A stretch of DNA of 5,162 nucleotides from Chloroflexota bacterium (GTDB lineage Bacteria; Chloroflexota; Ktedonobacteria; Ktedonobacterales; Ktedonobacteraceae), in assembly GCA_021828635.1 (NCBI GenBank), contig JAJZEJ010000178.1:1-5162 (forward strand), in the 5' to 3' direction. Position numbers and translations under genes: made by a program. The notes below the pieces were generated by a model that saw nothing but the letters and a program-made list of their open reading frames with translations, did no database searches and was not told where the DNA came from. How positions within the stretch are numbered: the stretch's first letter is position 1; each line of letters starts with the position of its first letter. Below, in pieces: positions 1-4,359 of this stretch.

Positions 1-122
1 GCAGGCTTCGTAAGGACCACAACGAAAGAGAGAGGCGTGAGGCTATTGCCGACCATCGCCGCCTCGAATTTATTCGCTGGCTCGTGGCAAACGGCAAGTT
101 AAGCGATCAGATCGCTTCCTAG
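1..122 (+). CDS. C-terminal fragment of an unidentified protein (5' end outside window)
   Basis: Read from base 3, this frame is open from the left edge for 39 codons and stops with TAG at 120-122. The visible tail is strongly charged, rich in Arg and Glu at first (RKDHNERERREAIADHRR), then ends with a hydrophobic-aromatic stretch (LEFIRWLVANGKLSDQ). It looks helical. I do not recognise the family from this tail. Support for coding is the GC-rich composition compared with the AT-rich sequence after it, and a hairpin 15 bases past the stop codon. It converges on the minus-strand sigma/small-protein unit. The frame starting at base 1 is also open for 33 codons, so the frame choice is probable, not certain. 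Confidence 0.5.
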   Translation, partial: RLRKDHNERERREAIADHRRLEFIRWLVANGKLSDQIAS

Positions 123-137
123 CGGGCCAAAAGCGGC

Positions 138-159
138 GCTCACCCCTGGCTGGGTGAGC
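138..159 (+). terminator. Hairpin after the plus-strand gene, possible terminator
   Basis: GCTCACCC (138-145) and GGGTGAGC (152-159) form a perfect 8-bp GC-rich stem with a 6-base loop, starting 15 bases after the TAG stop. The base run after the stem (TTGTCAGC) is only weakly T-rich, so a strong intrinsic terminator is not proven. A second, weaker inverted repeat, CTTGTCA (159-165) and TGACAAG (184-190), follows directly. The stem could also work in the opposite direction as a backup end signal. Confidence 0.45.
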
Positions 160-223
160 TTGTCAGCAAACGATGTAGATGCGTGACAAGATGATCGTCA
201 CACGACTTTCCAGACCACCACGC

Positions 224-262
224 AAAAAACGATGCCATGAACCAATTAAGGCTCATGGCATC
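224..262 (-). terminator. Strong intrinsic terminator of the sigma/small-protein unit
   Basis: On the minus strand a 13-bp stem (262-250 with 243-231, one G-U pair) closes a 6-base loop and is followed directly by C and six T residues (229-224). This is the classic rho-independent layout. It lies about 60 bases after the stop codon of the 73-residue ORF at 322, as expected for the end of that transcript. In the plus direction the same stem is followed by TTTATAT, so some bidirectional activity against the converging plus-strand gene is possible. Confidence 0.85.
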
Positions 263-321
263 TTTATATGTGATATATTGTTGCTTCAATAACGTCAAAG
301 ATAGACTTTCTTGCAACCTAC

Positions 322-543
322 TTACGAAGGATTATACATATCGTGGCACACCACAAGGCCATCGATATCCTTCAAAAGGGAAGACGCCACTAATGACTGT
401 TGAGACAAACGAGAGACAGACGAAAGAATGTCACTGACCAGCCTTTTGGGGGGTTCTATCACTTCTAACTGATCAAATAGTTCATCAATTTCATCGTCAG
501 CTACAGCGTCTTCACACGCAAGAAGATGTAGTGGATACTTCAT
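322..543 (-). CDS. Small acidic protein encoded downstream of an ECF sigma factor; function unknown
   Basis: The product has 73 residues and no recognised domain. The ATG at 543 is preceded by a good ribosome binding site, AGGGAG, five bases upstream, which supports a real gene. The N-terminal half is strongly acidic and probably helical (EDAVADDEIDELFDQLE, residues 11-27). A Pro-Pro turn follows, then an amphipathic segment (RLVSDILSSVSRL, about 34-46) and a less ordered tail. It has no membrane segment or signal peptide. Cysteines lie at 10 and 66, with HLLAC at 6-10, but there is no CxxC, so it does not match the zinc-binding HxxxCxxC anti-sigma signature. It follows the sigma gene on the same strand after 124 bases and ends before a strong terminator. 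By position it could be a small regulator or anti-sigma-like partner of that sigma factor; this is inference from context only. Its translation may be controlled by the hairpin at 551-605. Confidence 0.7.
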   Translation of the reverse strand: MKYPLHLLACEDAVADDEIDELFDQLEVIEPPKRLVSDILSSVSRLSQQSLVASSLLKDIDGLVVCHDMYNPS

Positions 544-550
544 ACCAACT

Positions 551-605
551 CCCTCTAATGTTATTCGTGCTATCTCTGCTATAGAATACGAATAACACTA
601 GAGAG
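551..605 (-). promoter_or_regulatory. Long RNA hairpin overlapping the ribosome binding site of the 73-codon gene
   Basis: Arms 588-605 and 551-568 are 18 bases each. Ten central positions (588-597 with 559-568) are perfect. The two non-Watson-Crick positions further out are both G-U in minus-strand RNA, so the whole 18-bp helix can form there. The 19-base loop can add a small CTAT/ATAG stem. The 3' arm contains AGGG of the AGGGAG Shine-Dalgarno (549-554) for the ATG at 543. The folded form would therefore hide part of the ribosome binding site. Lack of a T-run after the stem makes a plain terminator less likely. Alternatives are an RNase processing site or a DNA operator. Confidence 0.6.
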
Positions 606-667
606 AAGTTTCATCCTATCCACAGCCTTATCCTACTTCCTCTTGCGGTCTACTCATTGCTATATAT

Positions 668-1288
668 TCAGGATGCGGACATCGGCTGACGGTGAGAAGC
701 CAAAGCAGTTCGCAGCAATGGTCTGGCTCGCTGGAAGTACGTCTTGGCCGTCGCTTCCGGCATATTCAATGTACGCCCAATCTCTGAGAAGCTCAGTTGA
801 CCAGCATAGCGCAACAGCACAACCGAGCGGAACTTAGGAGGCAGGTTCTGAATAGCACGCCGTAGGGACGACTGCAAATCATGATGCTCGGCAATCTCAT
901 CAGGAAGCGGATGGGTGTCGGGCATAATCGCCAATGGCGACAGATCCTCTTCGTCATACGAGGCTTCCAACTCAGAGAAATGGATAGCACGCTTACGACG
1001 TAGCTCATCTAGACAGCGATTACGCGCTACCTGGAACAGCCATGCTTTGAGCGGCTCGCCAGTGCGTAGTGTTGGCATTGAGATATAGAGTTGTAAAAAG
1101 ACCTGCTGCGATACATCACATGCCTGATCGTAGTCACCTAGACAATGACATATAAAATTGAAGAGGGGTACATGATATCGACGCACTAACATTTCAAAGG
1201 CATCTTGATCTCCGGCCAACGTCTGTTTTACCAGAAGCCCATCCGTAATTTCAGGAGATGGTGTTTTTGTTCTTTCTCTAACTTGCAT
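668..1288 (-). CDS. ECF-type sigma-70 family RNA polymerase sigma factor
   Basis: This is a 206-residue group 4 (extracytoplasmic function) sigma factor, which directs RNA polymerase to a small set of promoters. Region 2 covers about residues 28-100. It contains the DVSQQVFLQLY helix (58-68) and WLFQVARNRCLDELRRKR (83-100), the -10 recognition and core-binding signature. A 37-residue acidic linker follows. Region 4 covers about 138-196 and has the helix-turn-helix LSFSEIGRTLNMPEATAKTY for -35 recognition. I chose ATG 1288 because GAGG lies eight bases upstream. The in-frame ATG at 1345 would add 19 residues but has no ribosome binding site. There is no extra C-terminal domain and no classical zinc-finger anti-sigma gene next to it. 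The only close partner is the 73-residue acidic protein downstream. The sigma subgroup and target promoters cannot be told from the sequence. Confidence 0.93.
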   Translation of the reverse strand: MQVRERTKTPSPEITDGLLVKQTLAGDQDAFEMLVRRYHVPLFNFICHCLGDYDQACDVSQQVFLQLYISMPTLRTGEPLKAWLFQVARNRCLDELRRKRAIHFSELEASYDEEDLSPLAIMPDTHPLPDEIAEHHDLQSSLRRAIQNLPPKFRSVVLLRYAGQLSFSEIGRTLNMPEATAKTYFQRARPLLRTALASHRQPMSAS

Positions 1289-1383
1289 ATTCGCAACCTC
1301 GCTTTCGTATTTTCGTCTTCCATAGCGTACCGTTTTTAGAGTCAAAATTCAAGTATTTTTGGCTGCTATTACCTCAGCTATAG

Positions 1384-1423
1384 ACCACTCTAAGCGTAAA
1401 CTAAAGTATATTAAAGTAGTGGT
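1384..1423 (-). promoter_or_regulatory. AT-rich repeat region, possible promoter of the sigma gene
   Basis: TAAAGTA occurs twice exactly ten bases apart (1402-1408 and 1412-1418), one helical turn. The pair is framed by ACCACT (1384-1389) and AGTGGT (1418-1423). On the minus strand TATACT (1410-1405) resembles a -10 box, about 120 bases upstream of the sigma start codon, but no convincing -35 hexamer lies at the right distance. This could be a regulator site or a promoter read by an alternative sigma factor, possibly the encoded one. The rest of 1289-1497 is AT-rich and shows nothing else I can support. Confidence 0.2.
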
Positions 1424-1497
1424 TGCATTTTCTTAGGAAGATGAAAATTCGATTACTTATCAATCTCTAATCTATCTCTTATCGTATTTTAAGCTAG

Positions 1498-1733
1498 GCA
1501 GCTTTTACGCTCTGCTACGAGGTCTCCAGAGGCTGCAAGAGGTTGCGATGTTATTTGTAATACGAATGAAGGCCACGCTTTTGATACAACTATCGAAGCG
1601 TAGCCTCTTATCAAAACAGGGAAAGCTTAGGAGCGCCTTAGTCGGCACCAAATGGTCTGAGGAAGATGGATGTTGAAGAGGTAGGGCGAGATTGCTTCGT
1701 GGTTCATCCACGGGGGGCGCATAGCAACTCGCC
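1498..1733 (-). other. Cluster of four hairpins, candidate structured RNA or kinase 3' UTR
   Basis: Four inverted repeats lie in series in the gap between kinase and sigma gene. (1) 1685-1733: GGCGAG-A-TTGCT with AGCAACTCGCC, one bulged base, enclosing CGTGG-TTCAT-CCACG. (2) 1632-1649: a 6-bp stem with a 6-base loop. (3) 1568-1608: an 11-bp stem flanked by more pairs and topped by GATA/TATC. (4) 1498-1536: GCAGC/GCTGC enclosing CTCTG/CAGAG. The wobble positions in hairpins 2 and 3 are G-U only in minus-strand RNA and would be A-C mismatches on the plus strand, favouring a minus transcript. None is followed by a clear T-run. This may be a structured 3' end of the kinase mRNA, a leader of the sigma gene, or a separate RNA. 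I do not recognise a known riboswitch. A 76- or 94-codon frame overlaps it and is judged less likely. Confidence 0.35.
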
Positions 1734-1823
1734 ATTCCTATCTCTCCCTCTATACTACGACCGGCATCATTGGTTGGATTGCTTCTCATGCAGTTGAACG
1801 AAATATTACGGTCCCCCCATCAA

Positions 1824-3056
1824 TCACTTTTTGAGCTTGCCAATAGGATGCTGCATTGCCAGTTCTCGCCCGGCAAGTGCCTCTTCATCCAGAGGGTCCA
1901 GTAGCAGAGCAATATTATATGCCGTCAATGCCTCGGCATAACGACCAGCCTGCAAAAAGATATAACCTCTACAGACATGAATATAGCCTTCTCCTGGCTC
2001 CTGTTCAATGGCATACGACAACAGGCGCTGTGCCTCATCATAACGTTCAAGTGCGCCCAAGATCAGGGCTTTGGCAATACAGGTATAGGCATCGCGCTCA
2101 TCACAACGTAAAGCAGCATCGTAGGCGACCAACGCTTCGTCATAGCGTTTCTCGGCATATAAACGCTCTCCCTCAGCCAACCACTGCTCTTTTGTCCTGC
2201 TAGCAACATTGACAGGCACGAAGTCTTGCAGAGCGGCCAGAAAAGCCGCTATATTGGGATAACGTTCCTCTGGACGCTTCGCCAATGCTCGCAAAAGCGC
2301 CTGATCAATGGACGCAGGTAGCGATGGCACAATGGATGACGGTGGGCGTGGATTCTCCTGTATGTGTCTTAGCGTAATCTCACGAATACTCAGACCAGTA
2401 AATAGTTGACGCCCTGTCAGCAGTTCATACGCGATACAACCCAGCGCGTATTGATCGCTGGCCGCACTGACATGACCAGCAAACTGCTCCGGTGCCATGT
2501 AGTGTAATGAACCAACAGCCAATTTTTGTCCACTCGCGGCCTGTGCTTCTGTTGCTGAGCGGGCCAGACCAAGATCAGCCAGCCAGACCTGGCCTTGCTC
2601 AGCCAGTAAGATATTTTCCGGTTTCAAATCACAATGGATAATATGTTGCTGATGTAAATAAGCAACAGCCTCGCCGATTTGTTGCAACAGTGCAAGCGCA
2701 TCGTTTAAGGATAAACGAGCGGGGGCGAGCGCATTCAGATGCTGACGAAGCGAGCCACCGGCAGCATAGGCCGTGACAAAATAGGAATAGCTCTGCTCAG
2801 TGCCAATCTCAATAATAGGAAGAATATGTGGGTGGCTATATTGCTCTAGCAATTGTGCTTCGTGCAAAAACGCTTCACACAGTTGAGGTGTGCTATGTTC
2901 TAACGAGCTGGCTAGCTTGAGTACTACCAGTTGCTCCGGCGTAGTCAGACGACGAACTAAGTAGATGGCACTGAACATGTCATCGCCTAGCCGCCGTACT
3001 ATCTGATAAGCTCCGATCTGCTGTCCCGCTTCGAGTATCTCTATGCTGTCCAACAT
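1824..3056 (-). CDS. Soluble Ser/Thr protein kinase with C-terminal TPR repeats
   Basis: This is a PknB/Hanks-type protein kinase fused to a TPR region, with no membrane segment, so probably cytoplasmic. Positions here count from the GTG at 3062 (412 residues). The kinase domain runs from about 18 to 275: catalytic Lys49 (VVLKLA), Glu68 of helix C, catalytic loop HCDLKPEN (143-150, Asp145, Lys147, Asn150), metal-binding Asp163 in DLG, MAPE (189-192), and Asp203 of helix F. TPR-like helices follow at about 293-402 (EKRYDEALVAYDAAL, LERYDEAQRLLSYAI, AGRYAEALTAYNIAL), a protein-binding platform. Two features are odd: the Gly-rich loop reads GDDMFS instead of GxGxFG, and HRD is HCD. The main catalytic residues remain, so activity is likely but could be weak or differently regulated. 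I prefer ATG 3056, with AGG five bases upstream, to GTG 3062. The gene begins only 36 bases after a hairpin that follows the ferritin-like gene. Confidence 0.93.
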   Translation of the reverse strand: MLDSIEILEAGQQIGAYQIVRRLGDDMFSAIYLVRRLTTPEQLVVLKLASSLEHSTPQLCEAFLHEAQLLEQYSHPHILPIIEIGTEQSYSYFVTAYAAGGSLRQHLNALAPARLSLNDALALLQQIGEAVAYLHQQHIIHCDLKPENILLAEQGQVWLADLGLARSATEAQAASGQKLAVGSLHYMAPEQFAGHVSAASDQYALGCIAYELLTGRQLFTGLSIREITLRHIQENPRPPSSIVPSLPASIDQALLRALAKRPEERYPNIAAFLAALQDFVPVNVASRTKEQWLAEGERLYAEKRYDEALVAYDAALRCDERDAYTCIAKALILGALERYDEAQRLLSYAIEQEPGEGYIHVCRGYIFLQAGRYAEALTAYNIALLLDPLDEEALAGRELAMQHPIGKLKK

Positions 3057-3092
3057 GCTCACCTGCTTTCTTTATGTAAAATATATAATGTT

Positions 3093-3124
3093 GCCTGGAG
3101 AACCAGTAAGATGGTTCTCCAGGC
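3093..3124 (-). terminator. Perfect 12-bp hairpin between ferritin-like and kinase genes
   Basis: GCCTGGAGAACC and GGTTCTCCAGGC (3093-3104 and 3113-3124) pair perfectly around an 8-base loop. In the minus direction the stem starts 29 bases after the ferritin-like stop codon. It is followed by AACATTATATATTTTA, T-rich but broken, so it is a plausible but leaky terminator or attenuator. In the plus direction no T-rich tract follows. The kinase ATG is 36 bases downstream, which leaves little room for a separate promoter after the stem. A TATATT resembling a -10 box lies in that interval, but without a good -35. Confidence 0.65.
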
Positions 3125-3153
3125 ATATACCCGTATCAGTGAAAGAGTATGGC

Positions 3154-3924
3154 TTAGCAGGCTACAGCAAATGGTGAACGATAGATGACACCGCTATCGC
3201 TGGTGCTGACCTGCTGGTAAGTGTAGCTATTGTCCTTTGTCGGGCTGAGATAGCCAGCCTTTGTTACCAGGGCAGGGGCGTCCCCCACTGAAGCAATCAG
3301 CACAGGCGTGAAGGCCCAGTTGTCGGCGGGGCTGAGACCACCGATGATGCGACCCAGGGCGCGATGCTCGGCCTCGATGCAGGCGATCTGCGCGGCTACC
3401 TGCGAGAGGTCTGGGCGGCTCTGCTCGCCGAACTCTTTGACGGCTGCCAGGAAGGCAGAGTCGAAGACGCCCTCAAGCTGCTGCTGTGTGGCGATGAACT
3501 TCGACAAATTTTGGAAGGTCTCTTCGCCATTGGGGAAGCTGAAGGTGCTGGCCAGCACTTGACCACCAGCACTGGCAAAGAAGAGTTCATGAATCTGCTC
3601 TTCAACCAGCGCGGCCTTTAGATATACCTGATCGTCCCAGCTCAGACCGAGTTTGTCAGCGTACTTCAGACCATGTGAATAGAAAGTGACAGCCAGGCGC
3701 TCCGCCGTGCGGGCAATGGTCAGGATTTGCGGAATAGGCGTGACACAACTGGTAGCAGTGGCGGCGAACGCGCTACCGGCTGGGATCAGTGCGCCCGCAA
3801 CGGCGGCAACGCCGGCGGCTCCAGCGGCGCTAACAACTGCGCCCTTGAGCAGTGAACGGCGAGAGCGGCGCGTCTCAACGGAGGCCATCAAACCTTCGAC
3901 GGAAAACTTTTCTGGATTCTGCAT
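3154..3924 (-). CDS. Tat-exported ferritin-like (Ferritin_2 type) diiron protein
   Basis: The 256-residue product starts with a twin-arginine signal: SRRSLLKG (Arg22-Arg23), an Ala/Gly/Val-rich hydrophobic core to about 48, and AFA (52-54) as likely cleavage site. It should be exported folded, possibly with metal already bound. The mature part is a helical bundle. It has ferritin-style ligand positions: Glu75 (TAERLAVTFY), E109-Q-I-H112, Glu151 (QQLEGVFDSAF), and E184-A-E-H187. Two ExxH motifs plus two single glutamates make a complete diiron set, so metal binding is likely; ferroxidase or storage activity is not shown. Ferritin_2 proteins include plant desiccation-related proteins, which hints at a stress role. 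Cysteines 60, 182 and the very last residue 256 could form a disulfide outside the cell. I chose ATG 3924 with AAAGGA 11 bases upstream. ATG 3888 with AAGG also fits and keeps the Tat motif. ATG 3957 lacks a ribosome site. Confidence 0.88.
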   Translation of the reverse strand: MQNPEKFSVEGLMASVETRRSRRSLLKGAVVSAAGAAGVAAVAGALIPAGSAFAATATSCVTPIPQILTIARTAERLAVTFYSHGLKYADKLGLSWDDQVYLKAALVEEQIHELFFASAGGQVLASTFSFPNGEETFQNLSKFIATQQQLEGVFDSAFLAAVKEFGEQSRPDLSQVAAQIACIEAEHRALGRIIGGLSPADNWAFTPVLIASVGDAPALVTKAGYLSPTKDNSYTYQQVSTSDSGVIYRSPFAVAC

Positions 3925-3952
3925 GATAGGAAAGATCCTTTCTGTGTACAAA

Positions 3953-3981
3953 AGCATAAGTACGTACAGTCGTCATGTTGA
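3953..3981 (-). promoter_or_regulatory. Candidate promoter of the ferritin-like gene
   Basis: On the minus strand TCAACA (3981-3976) and TATGCT (3958-3953) are separated by 17 bases. Each matches the sigma-70 consensus at four of six positions. Transcription would begin near 3946 and give a short leader of about 20 bases that holds the AAAGGA ribosome site. The match is moderate, so another promoter class is possible. Confidence 0.35.
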
Positions 3982-3983
3982 CG
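3971..3983. promoter_or_regulatory. Palindrome CGTCA-TGT-TGACG over the -35 region, possible operator
   Basis: Two perfect 5-base half sites with a 3-base centre overlap the candidate -35 hexamer of the ferritin-like gene. This is the size and place expected for a dimeric regulator site. An 8-base palindrome, GTACGTAC (3960-3967), lies next to it inside the spacer. No regulator can be named. Confidence 0.35.
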
Positions 3984-4034
3984 TAATTCTACCCCTGACT
4001 CATCCATATTTAGAGAGCATTGAAGGGATTTATA

Positions 4035-4103
4035 TGTGTGGGAAGTAACTGATGTGTAGTATTTCATCTGATGTAAGAGCATCGTTCAGTTACTTCTCAC
4101 ATA
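4035..4103. repeat. Widely spaced 18-bp inverted repeat upstream of the ferritin-like gene
   Basis: Arms 4035-4052 and 4086-4103 match at 16 of 18 positions around a core GGAAGTAACTGA / TCAGTTACTTC. The two imperfect positions are G-U in plus-strand RNA, so an 18-bp helix with a 33-base loop could form there. The repeat lies about 110 bases upstream of the ferritin-like start codon, beyond the candidate promoter. It may be a double binding site, a small non-autonomous element or a structured RNA. The rest of 3985-4234 is AT-rich, with one weak plus-strand frame (4052-4252) that I do not accept as a gene. Confidence 0.5.
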
Positions 4104-4234
4104 ATACTACGACAGCTTTACAGAAGTGGATTGCTTTTTGGGAACAGATTTTACAAATTTTGGGGATGAGCGAAAAAGTGGCATCGGGATATATAATCTC
4201 AAACGACATAAAGATAGCACAGCAAGATTGGAAG

Positions 4235-4266
4235 AGAGCTAGAGACTGCTAGTAGCCTCTAGCTCT
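4235..4266 (-). terminator. Hairpin downstream of the AcuA-like gene, possible terminator
   Basis: AGAGCTAGAG (4235-4244) and CTCTAGCTCT (4257-4266) pair perfectly. The stem extends inward by three pairs to about 13 bp, including one G-U in minus-strand RNA. It lies about 95 bases beyond the AcuA-like stop codon. The bases after it on the minus strand (CTTCCAATCTTG) are only moderately T-rich. Between this stem and the stop codon (4267-4359) there is a 10-base palindrome TACCATGGTA (4309-4318) and AT-rich sequence, nothing more that I can support. Confidence 0.45.
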
Positions 4267-4359
4267 TCAGCAATCATAAGGCACTACAAGCTGAGCCATC
4301 GCTAATATTACCATGGTAGAGTTCCATTACTACATACATCTATACTACTTAATACTTCG

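Noticed and set aside
237..437. Plus-strand frame of 66 codons
   Set aside because: It begins inside the terminator stem at 231-262 and runs antisense to the better supported 73-residue gene.
551..605. Reading the hairpin as an intrinsic terminator between sigma and small gene
   Set aside because: No T-run follows the stem on either strand, and a real terminator with six T residues lies after the small gene instead.
1505..1789. Minus-strand frame of 94 codons (or 76 codons from the ATG at 1735, which has GAGGGAG eight bases upstream)
   Set aside because: The ribosome site makes the shorter version tempting, but the product is Ser/Pro/Arg-rich with no recognisable fold. Strong hairpins cover the frame with wobble pairs that look like selection on RNA. 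Kept only as an alternative reading of the structured region.
3308..3621. Plus-strand frames opposite the ferritin-like gene
   Set aside because: They are antisense shadows of a GC-rich gene whose own frame has clear Tat and ExxH motifs.
4035..4103. CRISPR or transposon ends
   Set aside because: Only one inverted pair exists, with no direct-repeat array, no transposase and no clear target-site duplication.
4052..4252. Plus-strand frame of 66 codons with GGGAAG six bases before its ATG
   Set aside because: The start and ribosome-like site lie inside the inverted repeat arm, the stop lies inside the 4235-4266 hairpin, and the AT-rich translated sequence shows no family features. Probably chance.
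4309..4318. 10-base palindrome TACCATGGTA
   Set aside because: It is short, in an AT-rich 3' region, with no promoter nearby and no second copy seen in the window.
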